A program made the position numbers and the translations under genes. From Isoetes taiwanensis (taxonomy: Eukaryota > Streptophyta > Lycopodiopsida > Isoetales > Isoetaceae): DNA of 64,000 nt. Below, piece after piece: positions 10,622 through 21,620 of the stretch. The stretch covers positions 3,655,242 to 3,719,241 of the forward strand of contig JAJEKV010000087.1 of assembly GCA_021234155.1 (NCBI GenBank). Direction: 5' to 3'. A model generated the notes under the pieces. The model had not been told where the DNA came from. It did not search any database and saw only the letters and a program-made list of their open reading frames with translations. The first letter of the stretch is position 1. Every line of letters begins with the position of its first letter.

Positions 10622-13060
10622 TCTCCGTCTTTCAAGACTACATGAAGGATAAACCTTTTCTTCAGATCTTTCAAGATGATTTTTCAGCCTACAGCTCCAT
10701 GAATGATCATTTAGAGAAGTTAGAGCTTGTCTTTCAAAAATGTGATGAATCTGGCATTAGTCTCAATCCTGAGAAGTGCACTTTCTGCGTCACCTCAGGT
10801 GTTCTGTTGGGTCATGTAGTCAGTAAAGATGGCATCACCACGGATCCTGCTAAAATCAGTTGTGTACTGAAAGATCAAGCACCATCAAATATCAAACAGA
10901 TACGTTCCTTCCTGGGTAAGGTTAATTACTATTCCACCTTCATTCCTGGACTTGCAGCTATAGCTGATCCCATTCATAAACTCACGGGTGATGAATCCAC
11001 TTGGGCTTGGAATCCGGCGGAAGCCGCCGAAGTTGAAGTCATTTATTTACTCGAGCCCCGGTACTTGTTCCTCCTCAATGGGACAAGCCCTTCCACGTTC
11101 ATGTTGATGTCTCTGCTTTTGTCATTGGTGTTGTTCTTTCTCAGGCCTATGATGAGCACACGGATAAACCGATTCGTTATGCCAGCCGGAAACTCAATCC
11201 TGCTGAGCGCAACTACTCTGCCACGGAACGGGAAGCCTTGGACTTAGTTTTCTGTGTCCAACGTTTCCGTCATTATTTGTTGGGAAGCCAAATCAAGTCC
11301 TTTGTTGATCATCAAGCTCTTCTTTATTTAATCAACGAAGCCACGACCACGGGTCGAATTGCTCGTTGGGTCCTTCTTCTGCAAGAATTCGCTCCCTTCG
11401 AAATTGTTCATAAGGCAGGCAAGTCTCACGTGGTGCCTGATTATCTTTCACGAATCCACACGGATGATCCCTCCACAGGTGTTTTTGATGCCTTTCTAGA
11501 CGCACAATTGTTCCTGGTCACGGCCACGCCCCATTGGTTTCACAACTTTCAGCAATATCTTCTCACTGGTGCTCTTCCTCCCGAAGATCCGACGCTCTCT
11601 CCAGACAAGCTTCGCTCCCGCCGCCGTCAGTTTCTCAGAGAGGTCCGTGACTATACCACTTATACAAACGCGGCAAAGACATGGTCCTCCGTCGTTGTGT
11701 CCTCCCTCATGAGGTGCCCGATATTGTTCGACAAGCCCATGACGGGCTTGGTGGTGGTCATTTTAGTGGTGACGCCATGGCACGCAAAATTCTTTTGGCA
11801 GGATATTTCTGGCCCACGCTCTTCAAAGATGCTCACGCTTATGCTCGCACGTGTGACGTCTGTCAGCGTGTGGGAAAGCCCACGGCCCGTGACGCTCTTC
11901 CATTGACGCCGATCGCCACGCCACTTCCCTTCAGTAAATGGGGAATGGACTTTGTGGGACCCATGGACCCACCGGCGCGGCATGCGTGCCCGTTACATTC
12001 TGGTCATCACGGATTATTACTGATAGACATCTCAATGCCATAATGGATCTGGAAACTGGCAAATTAATCTCTGTCGAGAATGTTGAACCTTCCATCTCTG
12101 ACACAGACTCTGAAAAAGCACAAAACATTTATCATGTTCACGCACCTCCAGCGGGTCTGCCTCTCTCATCCTACCTTGAGTATGCTGATCCTTGGGGTGC
12201 GATGACGCTGGATCAGGACCAGGTGGTGGCTGCTCTCTTGGACTCCTACATGGCTTCCTGCAATCGTATTCAACGTCTTGATCATTTTTCAGACACAACC
12301 CCTTCTTTGGAGACTGTCGATGTTCATGCTGTCATGAAGCAACCCTTGCTTGATGACACTCAACAGCCTCTTTTCTTCACTACACAAAATGCTGCTCCTC
12401 CTGTCATGCTTCAACCTCCTGCTCATCAGGTTCAGGACACGGAGGTTGTTCCTCATATTCAAACTCCAGAGGTGGAAATAGTGGACATTGGTAACAATCA
12501 ACCGTTCCGCTTAGCTGCTAATCTTCCTTCCACCTATAAAGCACTTGTATTTGTGTATTTGTTCAAGAAATTCAAACATATTTTTGCTTGGAGCTACAAA
12601 GACCTTCGAGGTATCAAAAAAGAGTTGGGGGAACTCACCATTCCTACTAAACCTGATGCACGCCCCATCTAGCAACGACAGTACAGGCTCAACCCAAATT
12701 ATCGTGACCGCGTCAAGGCCGACATTGATAAACTCTTAGTTGCTGGCCTGATTTATGAGGTTAAACACTCTGAATGGGTGAGCCCCATCGTCATTTCTCT
12801 CAAACACAATGGTAAGATCCGCGTTTGCGTGGACTACAGAAAACTCAATCAAGCTACGGAGCGTGATCACTTTCCGCTTCCCTTCACTGACCAGGTTCTT
12901 GAAGAAGTTGCTGGTCATGAGATGTACTCTTTCATGGATGGCTTCTCTGGGTACAATCAAATTTCTATCAAGAAGGAAGATCAACTCAAAACTCCCCGTG
13001 GGGCACTTTTGCCTACAAGGTGGTACCTTTTGGTTTATCAAACTCTCCTTCCACCTTTCA
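10622..13060 (+). mobile_element. Circularly permuted Ty3/gypsy pol fragment
   Basis: Same family as the element at 44.3-54.7 kb. The order here is RT C-terminal half (IFQDDFSAY, with GISLNPEKC), RNase H, integrase zinc finger and core start (DFVGP) to about 12013. It then joins directly to the end of protease, the linker (12020-12672) and the RT N-terminal half to 13060. The join at 12005-12025 shares a short microhomology with both parents (gatta/attactgat). The RT end at 13060 and the RT start at 10622 are only 11 bases apart in the intact order. A rearrangement around 11020-11050 breaks the RNase H frame. A TAG at 12670-12672 interrupts the frame before RT. LTRs, gag and the integrase C-terminus are absent. 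Confidence 0.85.
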
Positions 13061-13133
13061 TGGTCCGTGGCCCAGTAATGAATACTCTTAGCCTGGCGGA
13101 GAAAAGGTCTTCCAACCAGCATTTCATAATCAC
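13061..13133 (-). mobile_element. Inverted protease fragment of the same Ty3/gypsy family
   Basis: These bases are the reverse complement of the protease segment at about 45183-45256 (encoding EMLVGRPFLRQAKSIHYWAT). In the intact element this segment lies immediately upstream of the point where the permuted copy resumes. It is attached to the RT end at 13060 in inverted orientation, so it belongs to the same rearrangement event. Confidence 0.8.
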
Positions 13134-13275
13134 CAAAGAACTGACATTCCTTGGATGGGGACGGTCACTCCTCCTATTTATTCAGCCTCTTTTCATTGTT
13201 CTTTCATCGGCGTTCTCTTGAGCTAGATTTCTCCTTCTTCTCTATCCTATCAGTTTCCTACTCTCCTATAATTCT

Positions 13276-13755
13276 CTATTTTGATTTCTTCTCAGTAGGG
13301 CATTCTAGAGTATCACCATTCTTGTGTGTAATAAATCTAATTGGCCATCTCAACTGAGCTTGGGACTCCAGCAGCCCTGAGCACACAATGCAATCACTAG
13401 AGCTTCCCTGGGACATGATAGTATCAACTTCGATAAGAAGCTTCACAATGCCAACTCCAAGATGTTCATCTCCCAGCCTCTCATCATTCACACTATCAAA
13501 TGGATCAACTGCAGTTATTATGCCCTCTGCAAATACCGCAGATGCAGTTTGCAAAGGGTGCAACAAAAGGCAACCCATCTTCCTCCATTGGAGCCTAGGG
13601 CAATGGCCTCCTTTGGAATTCCCTGGCTCCATTTTACTCATCTCACATGCTCCCTGAATGAAAAAGCTCACATTAAAACCATATAGCCCCAAACACCACA
13701 AATATGACCATATGAACCATATAAAACCATACAAAAACATATTAAATATAATCAT
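13276..13755 (-). CDS. Unrecognised open frame
   Basis: A 159-codon minus-strand open frame. The N-terminal third (before about 13660) is low-complexity FIWF-rich translation of the neighbouring AT repeat and looks like chance. The part from GACEMSKMEPGN to LRWPIRFIT (about 13660 down to 13310) has a more protein-like composition, with HPLQTASAVFAEGIITAVDP, and follows an AG that could be an acceptor. It could be an exon remnant. I do not recognise the family and cannot assign a function. Confidence 0.2.
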   Translation of the reverse strand: MIIFNMFLYGFIWFIWSYLWCLGLYGFNVSFFIQGACEMSKMEPGNSKGGHCPRLQWRKMGCLLLHPLQTASAVFAEGIITAVDPFDSVNDERLGDEHLGVGIVKLLIEVDTIMSQGSSSDCIVCSGLLESQAQLRWPIRFITHKNGDTLECPTEKKSK

Positions 13756-13950
13756 ATTAAATCATACAACCATATTAACTAAAATCATACAACCATATTA
13801 ACTAAAAATCATATAACCATATTAAAGCATACAACCACACTCATTCTAAACCATATGTAAACATTGTAACCATTGAAACCATATTAAATACAACCATTGA
13901 AACCATATTAAATACAACCATTGAAACCTTATTAAATACATAAGATAACA
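13690..13950. repeat. AT-rich accatattaaa tandem repeats
   Basis: Degenerate tandem repeats built on accatattaa(a) and aaccattgaa words, most regular at 13870-13935, where a unit of about 24 bases recurs. There is no coding signal. Confidence 0.7.
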
Positions 13951-13959
13951 TATATAAAC

Positions 13960-15174
13960 ATATAACCTACCCTTTCATATTTTGTCATGGCCACGTGGCC
14001 TCTTGGTGAGGCTGAAACCGCGGCCGTCGCCAAGAATCCGCGCCCGTCATGGAGGGCATGGCCCTGCGTGACAATGGTTTTATTATTGCACTTTTACGAG
14101 GGTCGAGGGTGCTTTAAGTAATTGCACCCTCTTCCTCTCCCCAGACCATTCTTCCTCCCTGTTTTCTCTCGATCACTCTTCCTCCCCTGTTTCCTTAGGC
14201 GCTCGGGCTTTACCGTCGGCGATCGATCGAACCGGCGATTCAGCGCCATCTTATGACGGCGGCTTGGTCGACGGATCGGGGCGCTTCAATAGAAGTTCTC
14301 GTAGCAGATTCATTGTTCGGCGGGCGTTCTGCTTCACCGAGAGAAAAGTGAGGCCCTTTTAGTCTTTGCTTTTAGTTTTCATGTAAGTCCTTTAGTGCAT
14401 TTTTCTTATATTACGTTGTTAGAGGCTCTTATTAATCCCTCGATACAATTTCTGACCCGACAAATCCTTATTCACGCTTTGTCAACGACTATACCCACAT
14501 GGAAGCTTAACTCGGAAGCCTCCTCCTCATCCAAACAAATCTTCCGGGTATGTTTTTGTAATATCATACCCTTTTTTAATCTCATTTTTTCATCTTTGTT
14601 CTCCATCTGTTCTCGATCTTGTTCTCCTTTGTTTCTCTGTTTTTCTCATTAATCTCATTAATCTTTGTATTGTTTTTGTTTTTTTTGTTGTTTTTTTCTT
14701 GCTTGTGGTTGAATTGAATACATTGTACAGGCACAAGTGAGAATAGTGGTTAGAGTAGTAGCAAGCAACCGAGATAGAAATCATGAGACCGGTGTTAGGA
14801 AGTAAGATATTGCGAGCATTAATGAGAAAATAACTAGGAATGTCTTTCTCCCAAAGAAGAATTCAGAATAGGAATTGCTTCGCAAGAATCTCCATTTCTA
14901 ACTCACGGCAAATCCGCACCTGGGAGACATACGAAGGGAGTGGCGGTTGAGAATACTTCAGCTTGCCAATGATCCGGGAAGTACAGGCCTTCTTCATTTC
15001 GCCCGAGTCGAGAACTTCTCGACTTCTTGGAGAGGAAATGTACACTGCAGCGGCTTGTTGGCGATTGAGATTCTCGACTTCGCGTCCAATACCGCGGCTA
15101 CCCAATGTCTTCACATTCTTTAGAACCCTCCTGCAGCCTTCTCGACGTGAGTGAGAATTAGAATATGACTCTGC
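13960..15174. other. No supported gene
   Basis: 14000-14350 is GC-richer and resembles a promoter or 5'-UTR region (ggccacgtggcc near 13990, pyrimidine-rich tracts at 14120-14200), but no open frame of credible quality follows. 14560-14700 is T-rich. From about 14990 the motif ttctcgactt appears, leading into the foldback array. Confidence 0.3.
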
Positions 15175-16350
15175 CAATGGCCCCCTTTTGTGCGGTCGCA
15201 GGTGCCTCCACCCGGTCTGAGCCACTCTCCTTCCGGGCCATGCTCGCCGAATATTGCGAAGAGGGTGGCTCCGCTGGGTGGAGCCTCGGCGACAACCAGC
15301 TGGTGCTGGCGCTTTTTCGACTTCGTGAGTCCGAAAGCGCGAGCTCTAGTGCACTCTAAGAGCTGGCTGTGAGACGATCTCAACCACTCTCCTTCTATCT
15401 TCCTGGACATTGCGAAGGGAAGTGGTTTTGATTGTCTGGTGCCAACTTAGCAACCCAATTCTTCCGTGTGTGGTCGCAAGGTGGCCTCTACCCAATCAAA
15501 AGACCGTCTCCCTTGAACCATCTTAAAAGGAATATTGCGAAGGGGATGGGCTCGATTGGGTGGAGGCCTACGACTAACCACGAGAGTTCTTTGGTCGCTT
15601 TCGACTTCGTGAGTCGAGAAAACGCAGCTCTAGTGCACTCTAGAGCTGGCTGCGAGGCGGTCTTAAACACTCTCCTTCTATCTTCCTGACATTGCGAAGG
15701 GAAGTGTTTTTGGTCCGCAGGCCAACTCTTAGCAACCCAATTCTCCCTGTGTGTGGTCGCGGTGGCCTCTACCCAATCAAAGACCGTCTCTTCAACCTTC
15801 TTCGCCGAATATTGCGAAGGGATGGGCTCGGGATTGGGTGGAGGCCTCTACAACTAACCACAGGGGAAAACCACGAGCTTCTTTGTATGCATTCTCGGCC
15901 TGAAGCCTGGAATGCCTTACCCAACCGGCACTCCATGTGTACTAACCGGAGTTCGGATGGCCAAGGCATTCTCGACTTGCGAAGTCGAGAATGTAGAAAG
16001 AGGAAGGTTAAGCATTCTCGACCGCAAGTCGAGAATCCCTTAGCCGCGACCAATTCTCACTGTGGCGGTAGCGGTGGCCTCGACCGGCCGAGTCACTCTC
16101 CTTGAACCATCTTAAATTCGAATATTTGCGAAGGGGAGGGGCTCGACGGGTGGAGGCCTCTACAACTAACCACGTGGGAAACCCGCAGAGAGGAAGCCAA
16201 GGCTTGCATTCTCTACAAATCTTGACTTTCTATTCTCCCCGTTTTTAGTCCCAAGTGCCTCTAGCACATGCTCGAGCCACTCTCCTTGAACCATCTTCCT
16301 CGAATATTGCGAAGAGGAGTGGTTCTGGACAGGGTGGAGGCCCCCTCCGA
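15175..16350. repeat. Array of foldback units with gaatattgcgaagg cores
   Basis: At least seven related units, with cores near 15250, 15410, 15535, 15690, 15815, 16120 and 16305. Each pairs an arm such as ggcctctacccaatc or cactctccttc with a later arm gattgggtggaggcc or gaaggggagtg around a core containing gaatattgcgaa. Between units lie shorter palindromes of the cgacttcg...gagtcgaga type, also seen in the introns at 18.5-21.1 kb. Sequence varies between units while the pairing arms are kept. The unit spacing is irregular (about 115-300 bp). Confidence 0.75.
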
Positions 16351-17391
16351 CTAACTACAAGAGGATGCATTTGAACCGCATCTCACGGGCCTTAGTCCTA
16401 GCCGATCTATGTACAACATTCCAAGTAAAAGCGGTCCATGAAAAAAACACACCTAAAGCGGAACCGTTCTTTACCCCCGATCCATTGTTTCCTTGTAGAG
16501 CATCTCTCAACCTAGAGAGTAAATCATCTCGAAGCTGAAAAATCTTTGGACAAAGAAACACCGAATCCGTCGAGCTTATCGGCCAGTTCCATTATTTCAA
16601 CACATACGGCATGTTCTACAAGCCGAAATAACATAGGCATCTCGAAACTCACCTCTTCACGCAGTAATTCCTTGGGCCCATCTTGTATCACGGATCCATG
16701 ACCTCACCCGAGTCTTTGCTTCTTACGCCGGTCTCTTCAAGAGTGTATTCGCATCTAATACTTATATCAACTGCGATTTCGCGTATCCCCGTTCCATGGC
16801 CGCGATGTAGAGTTCCGGTAATGCGGCTCCTCTCCGCTTCCCTACCTTAGCTCAGGTGCTCATCGATCAAATCAGCGCTTGCAATAGGGCCGCGATTGGG
16901 GAAAAACACATATGCAAGGCGCCGTTAGCGACTTACCGCTGGCGCGGGGCCATTCGGAAGTCGCTAACGATCGATGCTCCCCTCCGAAGTCGAGGTCCCC
17001 AATGCCGCGGGGAAGATAAACTCACGCCCGCTCACTTAGTCCCTTGATGTGATTAAATTTGAAATAGTGTTTGGGCGGGCTAAAGCCGGCCGTCTTTGTA
17101 CCCTTTAGCCCGCTTCTTTTCATAAATGATTGCATGTCCTTAAGTTCAAACTAAAGAACACGCCCGATCTTTTTTACATGCAGTCCTAAAACTCACAACT
17201 TGTGGAGGAAACTTAATTTACAGAGGGGTGCTAAGAGGATGAGAGGGCATATAGACATGACTCCGATCTAAGAAGTTTTGGTAGGAGGGGATGCTTCTAC
17301 CGGCGGGCAAAGAAGAAGAAGAAGACAAACACCCCGGTGAGCTCGAGGTTTTTCTTTTGTCGGAATACCTTAAGCGATCCATCCTTTCTTC
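16351..17391. other. No recognised gene
   Basis: Mixed-composition sequence with short open frames on both strands and no family motif I recognise. The phrase ttagcccgctt near 17105 and gggcgggctaaa near 17070 form a small inverted repeat. Confidence 0.3.
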
Positions 17392-18570
17392 TTGCAAAGC
17401 ATTCACCTCGGACTCACACCGGTGATCAGCGCGGCGAACTCCATTCTTCGCCATCGAGGGACCGGAGACGAGCTTCTTGAAACAAATGGGCAGATTCTTG
17501 GTGGTATGTCGAGGTATCGACAAGTGGGAAGGAGAAAGATCTGTTTCTACACCAAAGGGACAAGAAGAGCTCTCGGAGACAAGTACAAGAAAAATCGGTG
17601 TTGTGCTCTCCGTCTCTGCTATGATTCGAAGCATTTAACACTACATGTCGAGGACCGCGCTTTAAGAGTAAGTTCTATCGCACCAAAAATTAGTTTCAAA
17701 TTATTCTCACTCTTCCATGAGCAAGGCTAAGGGCAAGAAAAAGGCCGGCGCCTTTAAATTGTCGAGAACCTTGGGTGGAAGGATCCGAAGGGATGAAGGA
17801 GGCCGGAACCCTAACATCCGTGGAGCTTGGTATGGAGATTTCCAGTCGTGGAAAAACTGCTCAATACGGGAGCTTCACTTCTACCTTGTCTTTGAAGACT
17901 CTACAACACTCTGCAGGTGGGGAATGAAGTTGTGGTTCATACACAAAAAAGTCCACCAAAAACAAAGATGGGGATGATGACACCACGGGAGGAATCGGAT
18001 GACGAAGGAGACGAAGATATGGTCGACTCCCCAAACCTCGATCCGGATGATCAGATGGGATTTCACGAGAGAGGGGCACGAGTAAAATGGAGCGTCTAGC
18101 TCAAGATTATCCGTTGGGAATATCACACAAGCCGCCTGCTTTGGACATTAGGCGGTGAAGGTTTGCACGGGAGATGCCGCCTTGTTCAACCATTGGGAAT
18201 TTAATCCAAAGACACATGCTGCAGATTCTGAACGATGGTGCGACATCCTATTGCGAGATCCAATGCCCGCGGATGTCATACCTTTTTATAGTCGATCGAC
18301 AGTGAGTTGTTTCATTTGGAAGTCCGAGGAAGATCCGAAGGGAAAAGAAGTCGGTTCGGGTTGTAGGCGGTCGGCGATTCGTGAGGGCGGCTCAAGTATT
18401 GCGACGGAGAAGGAGGTGCCCATAAAGGATCAAGGATAGATATGCCAAGCGAGAGTGCGAGTTCTTTCGGCGGAGACGCCAAAGAACCGAACCGGCGGCG
18501 TAGCCACCGCGAACACAATAGCGCCGAAAAGTGCGCCTACGTAAAGGTAAATAACTACGAATCTTTCCAT

Positions 18571-19280
18571 TCTCGACTTCGCGAAGTCGAGAAAGCCCCG
18601 CCATCCTAACATTTGCCGATTATCATCAGGGTTTTTCGACTTCGCGAGTCGAGAAAGCCGTGAGTAACACGTAAAATCAAAGGATGTGGAGCTTTTCGAC
18701 TCGCGAGTCGAAAACCCTTAGCCGATAAAGAAAATTAGACATTCAAGGGACTTTCTCGACTCGCGAGTCGAGAAAGCCCTGCCATCCTAACATTTGCCGA
18801 TTATCACTGGGGTTTCTCGACTCGCGAGTCGAGAAAGCCAGGGGGGTGAAAGCATGTTAGGGTGTCCCTTAAAAAGTATTATTTAGTGACTAAAAAAGTA
18901 CCTAAAAGGTACCCGTGGACTGGTCTTGGGTACTATGTAATATGTCAATAAAAGGTACATTTTAGAACTTTTATATATATTTTGGGCTTAGATAGCATTA
19001 TATTTATCTTAACTTTAAAAATTAACATGTCCTTGACTTTTATTTTGGACTTTTGTACTAGTTTTAATGAAAAGAAAAATGAGAAAGTACCCAGTTCTGA
19101 AGTACCTAGTGTATGTACTTTTGCAGGTTCCAAAAGTGGTACACCCTAACATGCTTTTACCCAGGGTAATGCAGAAAATCAAAGGATGCAGAGCTTTCTC
19201 GACTCGCGAGTCGAGAAAACCCAGAGAAGTAAAAGAAAATTAGACATTCAAGGGACTTTCTCGACTCGCGAGTCGAGAAA
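18571..19280. repeat. Intronic array of CpG palindromes, about 60-bp period
   Basis: Seven palindromes of the form TCTCGACTCGCGAGTCGAGA and close variants, at about 18571, 18636, 18693, 18751, 18813, 19195 and 19256. Ignoring the MITE at 18844-19162, they are spaced 57-65 bases apart. The three intervening spacers (containing catttgccgatt, aaaatcaaaggatg and aaaattagacattcaaggga) recur in the same order, giving a roughly 180-bp higher-order unit present twice. The array lies in a probable intron (donor near 18547, acceptor gaatgcag near 19362). Confidence 0.9.
18844..19162. mobile_element. 319-bp MITE, 4-bp target duplication AGGG
   Basis: The terminal inverted repeats begin gggtgaaagcatgttagggt and, from the other end, gggtaaaagcatgttagggt. 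It is flanked by AGGG at 18840-18843 and at 19163-19166. It is almost identical to the copy at 61767-62087. It sits inside the palindrome array; removing it restores the array period. It has no coding capacity. Confidence 0.9.
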
Positions 19281-20984
19281 ACCCGGGGCTACTATTTACT
19301 GTTTATTCCGGGTGTTTGTAGATACTTTCATGCTCTGACATTGGTACATTGTCTGAATGCAGCCCTTATCCTGACCAGATCATACACGCTAGGCAGCGGT
19401 GGAAAGCATTGGGTTGTCCTCGGCGCCCTAAAGGGAAACAGGCTCCCTGATAAGTGGAAGACCTTTGAGAAACTATGCAGATATGTTCTCACTGGAGGGA
19501 TGAGGAAGATGACGAGGGAGAGGAAGAAGAGGAGAAGAAGAAGAGAACGCCAAGGAAAGGCGGGGAGTCTCTCTCAGACCAATATGACCTCATTCTTAGA
19601 AATCGAGGGCGGTGCGGGAGAAATGGACCCGACATATGGGCTCAATGGACAAGAGGCAAGCGGAAAGGACAAAGAATGGAGAATTTCCAAGCAGGCGGAC
19701 CCCAAGTTGTTTGACAAGCAGTTCATGAAGAGGATACGGGGCCTCACGGACAAAGAAACGCTTTGACCTACAAGGCAAAATCTTTGAGGGAACAATCTCG
19801 CTAAGGAAGACCAGAGTTCTAAATTGCGGGGCGCAAAGGATTATGCCACGCCCTAAAAAGCGACAAATAAGTCGCGTTAGAAGAAGGCATCACGGAGTTC
19901 GCAACGTTGCATCTAATGAATACCATGATTTTGATTATTACAAGGAAAAGGCTGCCCTTGATGAGGAAGACATGAAGGAATTGAACCGCCTATGTCAACC
20001 CTACATCAACACCAAGCTGAAGCGTAGCGTCAAAACCCTTCCTTTCCCCGAACGTGCTATGGCAATTCCGAAAAGGAAGCTTGGATTCGGGGGGGTGGTC
20101 CCATTTAAAGGCGCACGATAGCTCCCCTCATTTTGGTTACTTTGGGACACAAGGGATTTGGTGGTGCGAACCGCACTGGACCCGTGGCACTATTTGCCAT
20201 CAATATGATCGAAGACCCCACCCTTTTTTATGACAAAGCCGACATAGAGCGATTGGTACAAGGCGGTTCGGACATGACCGACCTGGATACTTTCGGTTTC
20301 CTTGTCTTTTGCATGCCGGGCAATCAAACAACTGTTGTCTCCCAATGGGCAGTGATATTAACTTCACCAACAAGATCATGCACTCCATATCTGAACTTGA
20401 TCATGAGTGCGGACTTGGCTTGCCGAAGGCACCAAGCTTTGCCAACATAGTTTTGGTTTTGATTTCAAGGTCGTGATCGACACGGATAAGTGGTGGTCTA
20501 GCGAGCATCATTATCTCGACAAGTTCATGATCTCTCAAGAGCGGATGGAACCACGGAAGGGGGGGTTTATGGAGGATGTTCCATCGATGGACAAGGTCAG
20601 CAAAGATGGTGCGACCGGTCCTATACATAGAATTCCTATCCGGCCAAGAGTTATCAAGTACTTCATAACCCGCTTGGTCGAGGAAAATCAAATTGTATGC
20701 GCGAAAGTGGTACATGAATGGCCTGTTCTCTCGGGGGGCTATCTTTGTTTGGAATGAAACCTATATCCGTGGTTGGAAATAAGGACATGGTTGAAACCAT
20801 TCATCATACCGGATCCGCTTCATGAGCATTTCAAGGGGAGGAAGACAAATGGAAGCAAGTAAAGACGGCGAGGGACGAGGGAGACAAAGCCGACGGAGAC
20901 GAGGATGTCGAAGGTTTGGACCGAATCTGCCGAAAACATTATTGAAAACCCGAGATTGAGGTGAGTTTACTTTGCTCTATCGGT

Positions 20985-21066
20985 GTTTTCGACTCGTGCG
21001 AGTCGAGAAAACTCGTTCCTTTCAATACCTTTTTCTTTTCATTCGACTCGCGAGTCGAGAAAACTC
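20985..21066. repeat. Two further CpG palindromes between MTase and FCP1 parts
   Basis: ttttcgactcgtgcgagtcga near 20985 and attcgactcgcgagtcgaga near 21041, about 55 bases apart. Both are followed by aaaactcg. They lie just after a donor-like gaggtgagtt at 20959 and before the FCP1-like exon, so probably in the intron linking the two domains. Confidence 0.75.
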
Positions 21067-21254
21067 GCTTCCTTTCTCGGCGGATGTCATCATTTCGTGG
21101 AATTCCAGCTCAACGACTCGGATCATTGTCATTGGGCGTGCGGGTTCACGCCGCGAGGAGAATGAGAATGAAAATCCGAAGCAAGACACCTCCACGGCCT
21201 TAAAGAACTCGAAAAGATAATGATCCCGCATTTGGATCCCGATGAACCGGAAAT

Positions 21255-21620
21255 ATGGTCGTGAGCCAAACTCCAAGCGGGATCCAACCTGGTCCCACCA
21301 AGCTTGTAATATTTGACGTCAATGGAGTATTAGGCTGCGGTATACCCGACAAAGACGCCCCCGAGATTAACACCTCGCAGATCCCAATGAAAACAGAGCA
21401 TAAAATAGTGTATCCGAGGCCTAGAGCTAAGGAAATTATTGACTGGTGCCTGGCACGGGGATTCGAAGTGGGCATATGGTCTTGTATGGCAAAGAAAAAT
21501 ATTGTCAATGTTCTTGGTGTTCTCGGCATTTCAGTCTTTCATTTAATGATATTCTGGTTTTGGACCATTGAGGTCAAGGTGCACCATTGGAAAAGTTTGT
21601 CTGGCTTTAGTTGTAAATGA
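21255..21620 (+). pseudogene. FCP1-like HAD domain, truncated
   Basis: LVIFDVNGVLGCG followed by IVYPRPRAKEIIDWCLARGF, EVGIWSCMAKKNI and LGVLG matches the first half of an FCP1/NIF-type HAD phosphatase domain. That family dephosphorylates phosphoproteins such as the RNA polymerase II tail. The catalytic DxD reads DVN, as in the plant subfamily with LDLNG. After LGVLG the frame degenerates. The second half, including the C-terminal aspartates of the HAD fold, is missing, so the copy cannot be active. It is paired with the MTase-like region upstream, as in the copy at 42.8-44.4 kb. Confidence 0.65.

Larger units (their letters stand above)
17392..20950 (+). pseudogene. Decayed methyltransferase-like gene, N-terminal and MTase part
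   Basis: A series of plus-strand coding stretches broken by frameshifts and introns: 17440-17640, 17717-17970, 17917-18095, 18155-18439, 19363-19766, 19843-20110, 20133-20330 and 20407-20757. Basic and acidic tracts occur early on (KAKGKKK, EEEEEKKK). In 20133-20330 ADIERLVQGG is followed by GFLVFCMPGNQ, like the region after the catalytic motif of amino-methyltransferases. In 20620-20750 IPIRPRVIKYFITRLVEENQ leads to LSGG, like motif X followed by the SAM-binding motif I in permuted (beta-type) DNA methyltransferases. No clean DPPY is visible. It is followed by an FCP1-like domain, the same order as the gene at 42.8-44.4 kb. The MTase call is by analogy and moderate. Confidence 0.4.

Noticed and set aside
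18571-19280. CRISPR-like array
   Set aside because: Palindromes with regular spacing look superficially similar, but the spacers repeat in order, the setting is a eukaryotic intron, and no cas gene is present.
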